Assembly: GCF_900141785.1 (NCBI RefSeq)
Contig: NZ_FQYP01000006.1
Span: 186,001-250,000, forward strand
Length of the DNA: 64,000 nt
Source of the DNA: Aquimarina spongiae
GTDB lineage: Bacteria; Bacteroidota; Bacteroidia; Flavobacteriales; Flavobacteriaceae
Direction of reading: 5' to 3'
Shown here: piece by piece, positions 18,206 through 26,979 of the stretch
How positions within the stretch are numbered: position 1 is the stretch's first letter
How the letters are laid out: every line of letters starts with the position of its first letter
Notes under the pieces: model-generated
Database searches by the model: none
Told to the model about the DNA's origin: nothing
What the model saw: the letters and a program-made list of their open reading frames with translations, nothing else
Program-made: the position numbers and the translations under genes

Positions 18206-21200
18206 TTATTTAATTACAATTCTTTTGTGATTTACTGTTTTATTGATGTCCCAAGTGGTGATCAAATACATTCCTTGTTCTACGCCTTGTAAATCCAATT
18301 GAAATGATTTAGTTGCTTTGCCAGGCTCAATAGAGATTGTTTTAATCTCTCTTCCATTAAGGTCGGAAACTTGTACCTGAATTAACTCATTACCATTGAT
18401 ATATACCATGCCACTACTTGGATTAGGGTATACTTTAAGATTATCTTCTAATGTATTATTCCCAGAATTGATGGCATTTCTTTGGGTGTTCAATCCCAAA
18501 ATACTATTTAAATTACTACTACCGTGAATCCATCCCGATTGCGTAATTTGATTCACCCAATTGTTTTCCAATGTTGGGTTTACTTGTATTCTAGTATCTC
18601 CCCAGTATCCTTGTTCGTATGGAGCATCCCATAATCCTTGAGAGTCCCAATCTGCATTGATATAGGTAATGGCTTTGATTACATCCTCATTATCGTTAAT
18701 AAAATTGAAATAAGGTATAAACCATTCATTCCAGATTTGAGAACCTGATTTGCTAACCGTACCTTGAGCTGCAGCTCCATCCCAAACTGGACTTATGTTA
18801 GAATTGGTAAGTTGTTGATTATCGTATCCTTGATCAGCAGCTTCTGCGATCATTACCGCTTTTCCTCTTTCTCTAGCCAAACTTACCAATTCGTTACCTA
18901 AGAATAGCTGAGTGGAAGGCGTGTTGTTGTTTACAGTTGCCGTTTCGTTTGGTCTTAAGAACCAAGACATTCCAAACCAATCTACATAATCGTCTCCTGG
19001 ATAATAATTGAGTAGATTTTCTCTTCCGCCATCAAGGATATCATCAATTGGAGAAGTGCTGGATTGCCACACATAAGCTACATTGGTAACTCCTTGTTGC
19101 CTTAAAATATCTACGATTCTTCGATATGCATTGATGTAGCTTGGACCGTCATAACCATTCCAATTTCCATCAAACTCGTATCCAATACGTAAGTAAAAAG
19201 CAGTGCTGTTTAAGGATTTGAAGAAATCGGCAAGTTGTCTAATCTCTGCATCTCTTCCTCCTCCAGTGATATTATTGGTTTCTCCTACCAGATAAAGCCC
19301 TATTTGAACAGCTGAATTAGGGAAGCCAACTGCAGCGCTATGCGCATTCAAAGGTCCTCCTCCCCAATCAATATCTATTCCTAGGGGTTGATCATTTTGA
19401 GTCCATCCCAGTGCTCCATTATTTCCTTGTAGTAATACATTGGCAAGATTTACATAAGTTGCAATACCTGTTGGAGTAGGGCAGTTACCGCAATCGCTAA
19501 TGTAATCTGATACTGACAATAAATCTTGTCCAATAAAGATCATCTTCTCTCCTGTACTAGGTTCTAAGTAACTTTCCGTGGTGTTTCCTGGGGGATTACT
19601 GGTTCCAGCAGCGATGGTTACATTATTTAAACTCCTTGCACATTCATCATTACCCCATCTTACAAAAGTACTATAGTTTCCAGGTGAGAGATTAGATACG
19701 GTTGTAGATCCGCTGTTGTCCGCTACATTATATGGATAGGTTGCACCGCCATCAATGCTAAATTCGATATTGCTTCGATTTGGAGCATCGTTAAAACTAA
19801 AGGTAATGCTACCATCATTGGCTCCTTGTGAGGTTTCGTTGGTAGAGCTCACTGTGGCATTGGGAATATCATTTCCGGTACAAGGTTCGTTACCAGTTGT
19901 ATCTTCAAAAATCCTAACATTCCTGAAATAACTAGTGTTGCCTGTTGGGTTTTGATCTTTATCATTAACCAAAATCAGATACATGTTATTCCCTGTATAA
20001 TAATCACCTACTTTGATGCTAAAAGGCTGATATCCAGATTGAGTGTAGTCAAAATCTCTATTCCCCCAATTTTGAGTCCCATACAATTGAAAAATTTGTG
20101 TAGCGCTCAATTGCTCATCACTGTCAAACCCAATACCGTGAATTTCTCCTTGAGATGTACTTTGAAATTCAAATTCTATTACTGTATTTGCCGTGATGTT
20201 GTATCGGGTATTGGTTCTTCTCCAGGTATTATCTGAAAGAACCGCTGTTAATCCATTATCTTGGATATTGATATTAGCAGCATTATCCTGATTGCTAAAT
20301 GATGAAGTACCGGTTTCATTAAAATTAACGCAATCACTGCAACCCGCACCACTGGGAGTGCCTGAATTGATAGTTATTTGTTGCAGGTTTCTTGCACATT
20401 CGTCATTGCCCCATCTTATGTAGGTGCCGTAATTTCCGGGAGCAAGGTTAGAGATGGTAGTAGATCCACTGTTATCCAGCACATTGTACGGATAGGTTGC
20501 ACCACCATCAATACTAAATTCTATATTCGTTCTATCTGCTGTATCACCAAAACTAAAAGTGATACTACCATCATTGGCTCCTTGAGTACTTTCGTCTATT
20601 GAACTCACAGTCGCATTAGGAATATCATTATCTGTGCAAGGTTCGTTGGTATTCCCTCCATCATTATTTATAAAATTAAGGTAATCTACATTTAGTGCCT
20701 GATCTCCTCCTCCTTGATTGATAATTTGAAAAGAAGCACCTGCAGGAACATCAACAGTTATAGAAGTAGTGGTGTAGGAACCAACCCAGGCTCCATTAGA
20801 AGTGAAGTTGAGTGTTCCAACATCTTGTCCATTAACCAATACAGAAATACCTCCTGAGTTTTGTGATGCATAAATAACTTCTACTTGCTGTGCTTTTGGA
20901 GCATTGTTAATAGTAAATCCGTTTCCATTTTGGTCAAGAAAAGCAACACCTTGTCCGCCACTAGCAGGCCCATCGTTATAGAATTGTGCTTGCCCAGAAA
21001 GACTAGCTGTTTCTGCTTCGATCTTTGTGGTAGTTTCTCCTCCACCGGTATCACAAGGAGTACAGCTTCCTCCGCAGTCTATACCGGTTTCGTCTCCGTT
21101 TTGAATCCCATCATTACAGCTTGGATTTGGTGGAGGTGGGGGCGTATTCGTAATACCTAAATCACTCAGTAGATTTGGCCCTCCATGAAGAAAATTACCA

Positions 21201-22228
21201 TTATTGATATAATTGTTCCAATTTGTAGTGATCAATGGGTTGGTTTCGATTCTGGTATCTCCCCAATGCACACCAGAGTCGGCCCAAAGAGGTTGTGATT
21301 GCCAATCCGCATTGATCCATGCTAAAATTCGGATAACGTCGTTGTTGTTGTCGATAAATGGAATGAGTTGATCTCTAAAGAATTGATCCCATATGGCTTG
21401 GCTTCCCAAATTCGTTACTCCATTAAAATGATAAGTACCTTGATCAAATTCGTAGTATTGAGCAGAAGCTTCAGCTACCATCATAGGTTTGTTCTTGTTT
21501 CTTGCAAATTCTAAAGCGTATTCCAGGTTTGCAGCATTAAAGTCCTGCGCAAAGAAGAAAAACGAAAGCCCTACATAATCTACATAATCATCACCAGGAT
21601 AATATCCATCGATAATGTTTGGTGCATTTTCTCCCCAAGTAGCAGATTGCCAAACATAAGCTACGTTGGTCACTCCTTGACCATTTAGGTAATCAACAAT
21701 GTAACGATAACCCGCTTTATATCGATTTTGGTCATAATTATTCCAAGGACCGTCAAATTCGTAGCCTATTCTAAGGTATATAGGTCTAGGACTATTTCTT
21801 TTGGCAAAGTCTGCGAACTTGTTTAGTTCATCATTGTGAAGTCCGTTTACGAGCTCAGTTAATCCATTCGGATGATCTTCACCTTGACCATCTGCCTCTT
21901 CACGCATCCAAAAACCAATGGAAAGCCCCGAATTAGGGTATCGACTCATGGCTTCCTGAAGACCAATATCACCAGCGCCGTAGTTGGTAATATCATTGAG
22001 ACCCGCCATGGTATACAGATCAGTATACATGGTAACCCCAGCTGGCGTGGGGAATTGTCCTGAGTTTACATATCCAGCAACAGCACCTAAATCCTGTCCG
22101 ATAATCAACATCGTTTTCCCATCTGTAGGAGCGAATTTTCCAGGGGTGGTATTTTGCGAAAACGATGAGGTATACCCTATGCATATTAAAAGCAGTAGTA
22201 GTATTCGATTTGTGTTAAAAGTGAGCAT
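18206..22228 (-). CDS. Two-domain GH26-like xylanase with CBM6-like module and T9SS sorting tail
   Basis: The frame opens at 22255, but the ATG at 22228 begins a clean signal peptide (MLTFNTNRILLLLLICIGYT), giving 1340 residues. Order: GH26-like domain 1 (about 30-360; Glu157 in LRIGYEFDG, Glu253 in MMVAEAS); Cys-rich linker; CBM6-like module (about 400-523, KIEAETASLSG); repeat module A (about 530-623); an unidentified beta-rich module (about 630-777); repeat module B (about 782-874); GH26-like domain 2 (about 887-1248; Glu1018 and Glu1129); type IX sorting domain (1262-1340, VYPNPSSGMVYI to KRIVIK). Both catalytic domains keep both glutamates, so both may be active. The protein should be secreted and attached to the cell surface. 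The best guess is an endo-beta-1,3-xylanase; another xylan or mixed linkage is possible. Confidence 0.8.
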   Translation of the reverse strand: MLTFNTNRILLLLLICIGYTSSFSQNTTPGKFAPTDGKTMLIIGQDLGAVAGYVNSGQFPTPAGVTMYTDLYTMAGLNDITNYGAGDIGLQEAMSRYPNSGLSIGFWMREEADGQGEDHPNGLTELVNGLHNDELNKFADFAKRNSPRPIYLRIGYEFDGPWNNYDQNRYKAGYRYIVDYLNGQGVTNVAYVWQSATWGENAPNIIDGYYPGDDYVDYVGLSFFFFAQDFNAANLEYALEFARNKNKPMMVAEASAQYYEFDQGTYHFNGVTNLGSQAIWDQFFRDQLIPFIDNNNDVIRILAWINADWQSQPLWADSGVHWGDTRIETNPLITTNWNNYINNGNFLHGGPNLLSDLGITNTPPPPPNPSCNDGIQNGDETGIDCGGSCTPCDTGGGETTTKIEAETASLSGQAQFYNDGPASGGQGVAFLDQNGNGFTINNAPKAQQVEVIYASQNSGGISVLVNGQDVGTLNFTSNGAWVGSYTTTSITVDVPAGASFQIINQGGGDQALNVDYLNFINNDGGNTNEPCTDNDIPNATVSSIDESTQGANDGSITFSFGDTADRTNIEFSIDGGATYPYNVLDNSGSTTISNLAPGNYGTYIRWGNDECARNLQQITINSGTPSGAGCSDCVNFNETGTSSFSNQDNAANINIQDNGLTAVLSDNTWRRTNTRYNITANTVIEFEFQSTSQGEIHGIGFDSDEQLSATQIFQLYGTQNWGNRDFDYTQSGYQPFSIKVGDYYTGNNMYLILVNDKDQNPTGNTSYFRNVRIFEDTTGNEPCTGNDIPNATVSSTNETSQGANDGSITFSFNDAPNRSNIEFSIDGGATYPYNVADNSGSTTVSNLSPGNYSTFVRWGNDECARSLNNVTIAAGTSNPPGNTTESYLEPSTGEKMIFIGQDLLSVSDYISDCGNCPTPTGIATYVNLANVLLQGNNGALGWTQNDQPLGIDIDWGGGPLNAHSAAVGFPNSAVQIGLYLVGETNNITGGGRDAEIRQLADFFKSLNSTAFYLRIGYEFDGNWNGYDGPSYINAYRRIVDILRQQGVTNVAYVWQSSTSPIDDILDGGRENLLNYYPGDDYVDWFGMSWFLRPNETATVNNNTPSTQLFLGNELVSLARERGKAVMIAEAADQGYDNQQLTNSNISPVWDGAAAQGTVSKSGSQIWNEWFIPYFNFINDNEDVIKAITYINADWDSQGLWDAPYEQGYWGDTRIQVNPTLENNWVNQITQSGWIHGSSNLNSILGLNTQRNAINSGNNTLEDNLKVYPNPSSGMVYINGNELIQVQVSDLNGREIKTISIEPGKATKSFQLDLQGVEQGMYLITTWDINKTVNHKRIVIK
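19604..19888 (-). repeat. Intragenic repeat module B
   Basis: This is a segment of about 95 codons beginning EPCTGNDIPNATVSS and ending in a VTIAAGT-type strand. Roughly three quarters of its residues equal those of module A at 20360-20644. The fold looks like a beta-sandwich (EFSIDGGATYPYNV, SNLSPGNYSTFVRWGNDECAR). It sits between the unidentified beta module and the second GH26-like domain. Confidence 0.8.
20360..20644 (-). repeat. Intragenic repeat module A
   Basis: This is the partner of the module at 19604-19888, beginning EPCTDNDIPNATVSS. It lies between the CBM6-like module and the unidentified beta-rich module. The two copies frame the unidentified module, which suggests duplication of a spacer or binding unit. 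Confidence 0.8.
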
Positions 22229-22348
22229 AATTATTGTGTTTATGGTTAAAGTCAATACAAAATTTTAATAGTTTTATTGACGTTTGATCAAAATTATTGG
22301 GTGTATTTTGTAAAATAGTAAACCGCACTACGAGAACAGTACAAAAGG

Positions 22349-22367
22349 ACTACAGTTTTACCACGCA
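22349..22367. promoter_or_regulatory. Shared 19-bp upstream element, copy 2
   Basis: ACTACAGTTTTACCACGCA lies about 120 nt upstream of the GH26 multidomain start codon and downstream of the sensor-regulator gene. It is the same sequence, in the same orientation relative to a minus-strand surface-protein gene, as the copy at 16615-16633. A possible -7 box (TAATTTTG on the minus strand, 22289-22296) lies between it and the gene. Confidence 0.4.
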
Positions 22368-22412
22368 AATAGAATTTGAAAGGAAGTAAGTGCTTTATAC
22401 AGGGTGTTTTAT

Positions 22413-25355
22413 CTAGAATCGGGTGATATAATCGGTAAGATTCGTGGTGGTATCTAAGTTCATTTTTTTTCTGATTCTAAAACGTAAAGATTCTATTCCT
22501 CGATAAGAAATGCCCATCAAAGGAGCAATTTCCTTGCTAGATAAATTAAGTTTTAGATAGGCGCATAGTCTAATTTCTCGATGATTAAGATCAGGATACG
22601 TTTCTCTCAATCGATCCAAAGAATTGTCATGAATCTGATTGAAATGAGTTTCAAAATGCTTCCAGTTATTATCCCCTTTGATTTGATCTTCGACAGACTT
22701 GATAATTTTACGAAGTTTTTTTCTGTTTTCTCCTTCAGAAACTACGTATATCTCGTCCAGGTTTTTTTTCAATTGCGATAATTCATTTTCGACCTGTACC
22801 ATTTGCATTGCGGAGGAGGCTAACTCCTTGTTTCTAACCTCAAGATTTTCTTTGAGTAGTTTATTATCCTTTTTGATTTTGTCATTTTTTTCCTTCAGTC
22901 TTTTTTCTTCGAATTTGACTTTTTGTAACTCAATTTCTCTCTGGTGAGCTATTTTTAGCTTTTCAATTCCTCTTCTTTTTTGCTCGTTTTTAATTCTTAA
23001 TATCGAATAGACTCCTAGAATGAGTAGAGATAGATATACCAAATACATAGAGGTTGAAAGATACCAGGGCGGACTAATGGTAAATTTATAAAGTGTTTCT
23101 TCTCCAATTTTCCCATAGATATTTCTGGCTCTTACTTTAAACGTATAATCACCAGAAGGTAAAAAGTTATATTCTTTCTGGGATTTTGAAGTCCAGTCAG
23201 ACCAATTTTCATCCAATCCTTCTAGGTACACTTGGTATTCTACTGAGTTGGGATCTTCATAAAAAGGAGCTGTAAATGAAAAACTCAATTGATTTTTAGT
23301 AAAAGGAATGGGTTTTACAATGGTGTCTTGCTGTATTTGTTTTACGTAATCTTCTACATTACCGTATACAATGGAATCTTTAATTTTTACATGCTTGAGC
23401 AATGTAGTAAACATAGCATCGTAATTGATCTGTACGTCTTTATTGTATACAATTAAACCATTTTTTGAAGTAAACCCTAGATCTCCATTTTCAAAAGCTA
23501 TCACTTTTTCAAAGGCTGGGATCAGTTTTGTTTTTAATCTCTGAAAAGGCACATGTTGGATATCATAGTTTCCTGTAGGGCCGAATTCGATTACCCCAAT
23601 ATCATCATCCCTGTCATATCCTTGTATAAAAAGATCTTTGTTTCGGGATACCCTTTTTAAATACCGCACTAAATGATGATTCGTCAAAATACCCGTATAT
23701 TTGTTATTAAGAACTATCGAATCCGATTTTTTATCATGTTCATAAACCCCGAGCTGTGTACCAAAGAGCTGTTTCGATCCTGTTTCCAATAGGCAGTTAA
23801 AAAGGTTACTGGGGAGTCCGTCGTTTTGATCATACAACTTGATGTTTTCTACACTGCTATAATCATCAGAAAGTTGCAATCTATAGATCCCTTTGTACCC
23901 CTGGGATATCCAGATTATATTTTTATTTTCAAAAGAGATTTCACGAGCTGTATCTTCAAATCCTTCTATATGGTTTCTTACTTTCCATAATTCGTTCACT
24001 TTTTCGTAAATATATAAACCTGTATAGGTTCCTTGTAAAAGAAGATGGGGTTGTTCTGGAATAGTAATGAAATTCCACCCGCCTTCCACACCACTGATAA
24101 GATGAATTTCAGAATCATGAATTTGATAGGACCCATTATGGGCTCCTATAAGTAAATCATTATCGTTTTGAGTTAAGTTCCATACCTGGCCTTCTACTCC
24201 TGTCAGTTTCTTGAATTTTTCACGAATATCCGGGGAATTCCAATTGGTAAAATACACACCATCAGAGGTAGCTATATACAAATTGTCATTATAGTTTTTT
24301 ACATCATAGGTACTTCCAAAAATCCCTTCATCCTCTGATAATGTGTAAAACGGAGACCTCAATTCTACATAACTAATACTGCCATCGAGAGTGATCCATA
24401 AATTCTTTGATTGATCTACATAAAGATCAATAATCGTGTTGCTCAGTAGTTTGTTGGTACGATCGAGTTTTTGTAAAAACCTTCCTTGTTTATTATAAAA
24501 TAAAACACCACTATTTGTAGTCCCAATACAATAAATATCATTATCGAGTAGTATCGCTTTAGAGATATTGATGTTTTTCAAAGACATCGGATTATCATTT
24601 TGAAACCAAGGGAAAAGCGTATTGTTTTTCAGAATAAATCCTCCATTTTTTTGAGTAAGTATCAAAAGAGATTGATCTGCATATGGAAGGATTTGTTTAA
24701 CGTTATAGGTTGCAAATTCATTATAGGCAAATACTTGTTGTATTTGATCGTTTTCTAGTTTTTGGATAGTGTTTGAATGATCTACGAAATATAATGTATT
24801 GTTGATTTTGATGGCACTTCGTGCCCCCAAAGGGTTAGTGATGCAGGTGATTGAATTTTCTTCTACATCCAGTTTTATAAAGACAGTGTTGGTACAAAAA
24901 TAAATATGATTATGGATTTCATAAATACCCCATATTTGACTAAAATCAATACAATCATTAGGGAGAAGGTCGTTTAGGGATTGATAATAGATTTGTTCAA
25001 ACTTATTTTTTTGAGCAAAACCTATTTCGTTATTTCCTCCGATATATGTCCTTGGCCCCAGAGATAATAATGAACTTATATGAGATCGGTTATTGGGTTG
25101 TAATAAAATATTCCAATCGGTACCATCAAAAGCCAACAATCCATACTCATTGGCAAAGTATAGTAATCCTTTTTCCGTTTGCGTAATGTCGTAGGTTTTT
25201 GGGGCTACCTTACCTATTCGATCACTAGCATAATTCTTTATTTGTGTGATTTTTTTCCAATTTGTTTGCGAATGCAAATAAGTAGGAAAGGATATCAAAC
25301 AACCGGCCAGAATAACAGCTAATTTTGTTTTTTTAATAACTAATAACGACGACAT
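22413..25355 (-). CDS. Membrane-anchored sensor regulator: Reg_prop propeller, Y_Y_Y domain, LuxR-type HTH
   Basis: The 980 residues start with a signal peptide (to about 30). A large periplasmic beta-propeller of Reg_prop-like repeats follows (about 40-680), then a Y_Y_Y domain (about 685-760, with VEYQVYLEGLDENWSDW and the DYTFKVRARN strand). A transmembrane helix (about 769-787), a long Lys/Glu-rich coiled coil (about 790-872) and a C-terminal LuxR/GerE-like helix-turn-helix (about 915-980, LNHREIRLCAYLKLNLSSKEIAPLMG) complete it. There is no histidine kinase or receiver domain, so ligand binding outside may directly control a DNA-binding domain tethered inside. It lies directly upstream of the GH26 multidomain gene on the same strand, which makes that gene its likely target and xylan fragments its likely signal. 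Confidence 0.85.
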   Translation of the reverse strand: MSSLLVIKKTKLAVILAGCLISFPTYLHSQTNWKKITQIKNYASDRIGKVAPKTYDITQTEKGLLYFANEYGLLAFDGTDWNILLQPNNRSHISSLLSLGPRTYIGGNNEIGFAQKNKFEQIYYQSLNDLLPNDCIDFSQIWGIYEIHNHIYFCTNTVFIKLDVEENSITCITNPLGARSAIKINNTLYFVDHSNTIQKLENDQIQQVFAYNEFATYNVKQILPYADQSLLILTQKNGGFILKNNTLFPWFQNDNPMSLKNINISKAILLDNDIYCIGTTNSGVLFYNKQGRFLQKLDRTNKLLSNTIIDLYVDQSKNLWITLDGSISYVELRSPFYTLSEDEGIFGSTYDVKNYNDNLYIATSDGVYFTNWNSPDIREKFKKLTGVEGQVWNLTQNDNDLLIGAHNGSYQIHDSEIHLISGVEGGWNFITIPEQPHLLLQGTYTGLYIYEKVNELWKVRNHIEGFEDTAREISFENKNIIWISQGYKGIYRLQLSDDYSSVENIKLYDQNDGLPSNLFNCLLETGSKQLFGTQLGVYEHDKKSDSIVLNNKYTGILTNHHLVRYLKRVSRNKDLFIQGYDRDDDIGVIEFGPTGNYDIQHVPFQRLKTKLIPAFEKVIAFENGDLGFTSKNGLIVYNKDVQINYDAMFTTLLKHVKIKDSIVYGNVEDYVKQIQQDTIVKPIPFTKNQLSFSFTAPFYEDPNSVEYQVYLEGLDENWSDWTSKSQKEYNFLPSGDYTFKVRARNIYGKIGEETLYKFTISPPWYLSTSMYLVYLSLLILGVYSILRIKNEQKRRGIEKLKIAHQREIELQKVKFEEKRLKEKNDKIKKDNKLLKENLEVRNKELASSAMQMVQVENELSQLKKNLDEIYVVSEGENRKKLRKIIKSVEDQIKGDNNWKHFETHFNQIHDNSLDRLRETYPDLNHREIRLCAYLKLNLSSKEIAPLMGISYRGIESLRFRIRKKMNLDTTTNLTDYITRF

Positions 25356-25592
25356 AGATTTACGATAGTTCGTTAAGGGGATCCAATATTTAAGGCTTAC
25401 AAACCTTGAATTTGTTGTTGTAATTGTTAAAATCGTGTCAAATTACTAAATATTGCGTGGATCCGGAAGTACTGAGACAAAGGTACAACGCCAGAGTAGC
25501 ACTTTAATGAGTTGTAAGTATTTGATAAATATAATGTTGAGTGTCTATTGAAGAGTTTTTGAAAACCACGAAAACGTTTGAGTAAATTTTAG

Positions 25593-26078
25593 TTACAAAG
25601 GTTCGAATCTATTTTTAGAAACATTCTTTTTTGCATTATACCAAGGCAATACAGTATTGTTCATAGCTATATATACACCTGAGTTTAGATTTTCAAAAGA
25701 TGCTATAGCGAATTTTAGATTATCAGGAGCATCGGTATTGGGTTGAGTCCCTAAAATGAAAGCTCCGGTAAGAATAATCGTTTTATCAAGTTCAAGAGAA
25801 CCTAGATATTTTGCAGTTTCAACCATGGTTATTGTACCATGTGTCAATAGGATTTTTGAATGAGTCGAAGATGTAATAGTATTTGCAATTGTAATACGAT
25901 CCTCTTGGTTGATAAAGCGACTATCTTTATCTAATATTTTGTCTAGACAATATTTTTCTTCGTTTCCAGAAATTTGTAGTAAATCTTGGATAGAAATACC
26001 ATTTGATACGCCTTTTTTATTAGGATCATCATATTCCAATCCTTCAATGGTACCGCCTGTCGAGATGATATGAATCAT
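25593..26078 (-). CDS. Short asparaginase-like protein (N-terminal domain only)
   Basis: The 161 residues match only the N-terminal domain of type I/II L-asparaginases, which normally have 320-350 residues. The first catalytic-threonine motif is present (ISTGGTIEG, Thr10). The second motif is usually THGTDTM but here reads THGTITM, so the conserved Asp is replaced by Ile83. No signal peptide is seen. The frame ends cleanly (NVSKNRFEPL) and no C-terminal domain is readable in the 3' flank, so it may be a stable short family rather than a fresh truncation. Loss of the Asp argues against normal asparaginase chemistry. It is a single gene with no obvious partner. Confidence 0.75.
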   Translation of the reverse strand: MIHIISTGGTIEGLEYDDPNKKGVSNGISIQDLLQISGNEEKYCLDKILDKDSRFINQEDRITIANTITSSTHSKILLTHGTITMVETAKYLGSLELDKTIILTGAFILGTQPNTDAPDNLKFAIASFENLNSGVYIAMNNTVLPWYNAKKNVSKNRFEPL

Positions 26079-26270
26079 AGTTTGTGATTGTTGGCTAAAG
26101 TTAAATAACGTTTTTAAATTAATATCACTTTTATATAAAAAGTAGAAAGAGGATCAACTGCTGTATGCTACCTATTTGATGATCTGTAGTTTCAAGATTA
26201 ATATGAATTTATCTGAAAATCAATAGGTTATTGTAATTGAGAATTTGTAATTTTATAGGTGATTTTTTAC

Positions 26271-26302
26271 CCCAACCTAGATCAAATTCGATTTGGGTTG
26301 GG
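26271..26302 (+). terminator. Strong terminator without a clear upstream gene
   Basis: CCCAACC (26271-26277) pairs with GGTTGGG (26296-26302), CAAAT/ATTTG extend the stem around a TCG loop, and TTATTTTTT follows. The polarity is for plus-strand transcripts, but the gene to its left is on the minus strand. It may be an attenuator for the gene at 26365 or the end of a small RNA. Confidence 0.65.
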
Positions 26303-26364
26303 TTATTTTTTATAATACTAATGAATGAAATTATGCAACCTGAATTAATTTAATTGTGCAAATC

Positions 26365-26895
26365 ATGACAGTAGAAGAACTTACTATTAAAAAATTAAAA
26401 GAAGAGATTAAGAATACTGCGTTTACTCGAAGAATCGGGGTTTTAAAGTGGATCGTTATGGTCGTTGGGTCTGTTTTACTTTTTATCATTGTTCAGAGAC
26501 CAGAATCAGTTCTTAACAGAAAAAGTTCTCAAGAAAGTATTAATCGAGAAAGAGCAAAGATTGTTTTGGATTTGCTAAAAACAAAAAAAGATCCGAATGA
26601 TGTTTTGTTGGGCTTAGCAGTTCTGGAAAAATCGTATCCAGAGACAGATAATGATTGGGTGCAGGATATGATCGAGATTTTTAAGGCTAGGGCAGAGACT
26701 TCTAATTCTATTAAACTTCAGGAAACCAAAATCAAATATTTACAAAGTCAGGTAGATGCTATGCGCGCGAATGTTTTGAGGCCCAATACCGCTCAATGGA
26801 GAGAGTTAACGGCTATAAAGGATTCGATTGCTGATGTGAACAAGAAGATCACCATAGAAAAAGGTTTGGTTGAAAAACTATTACGTCGTAATTAA
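26365..26895 (+). CDS. Membrane-anchored coiled-coil protein of unknown function
   Basis: I do not recognise this protein. A GTG at 26356 opens the frame, but the ATG at 26365 (MTVEELTIKKLKEEI) is the better start, giving 176 residues. One transmembrane helix is visible (about 26-44, VLKWIVMVVGSVLLFIIV) with a basic segment before it, so the N-terminus should be cytoplasmic and the bulk periplasmic. The remainder is charged and helical with coiled-coil character, notably NSIKLQETKIKYLQSQVDAM. It stands alone between a terminator and the MarR gene. The codon usage and composition look like ordinary coding sequence. Confidence 0.6.
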   Translation: MTVEELTIKKLKEEIKNTAFTRRIGVLKWIVMVVGSVLLFIIVQRPESVLNRKSSQESINRERAKIVLDLLKTKKDPNDVLLGLAVLEKSYPETDNDWVQDMIEIFKARAETSNSIKLQETKIKYLQSQVDAMRANVLRPNTAQWRELTAIKDSIADVNKKITIEKGLVEKLLRRN

Positions 26896-26943
26896 TGATC
26901 TATGGTTTGTTGAGTAGAGGTTAAGTTAATGTATTATTAAATA

Positions 26944-26959
26944 TGTTGCATATACAACA
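26944..26959. promoter_or_regulatory. MarR operator copy 1, overlapping the marR promoter
   Basis: TGTTGCATATACAACA is an inverted repeat with one mismatched pair. It overlaps the -33 element of a textbook promoter: TTG (26946-26948), a 19-nt spacer and TACCTTTG (26968-26975). The ATG follows 4 nt later, so the transcript may be almost leaderless. Binding here would block RNA polymerase and give autorepression. Its exact reverse complement recurs at 27397. Confidence 0.75.
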
Positions 26960-26979
26960 ATTGTTTATACCTTTGTACC

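Noticed and set aside
22229..22255. MTLTINTII start of the GH26 multidomain protein
   Set aside because: The 9-residue extension precedes a complete signal peptide that starts at the ATG at 22228.
25570..25580. LacI-like site GAAAACGTTTG
   Set aside because: It matches the operator half at 31833, but it lies between the asparaginase-like gene end and the sensor-regulator start, over 200 nt from either promoter. A chance match is likely.
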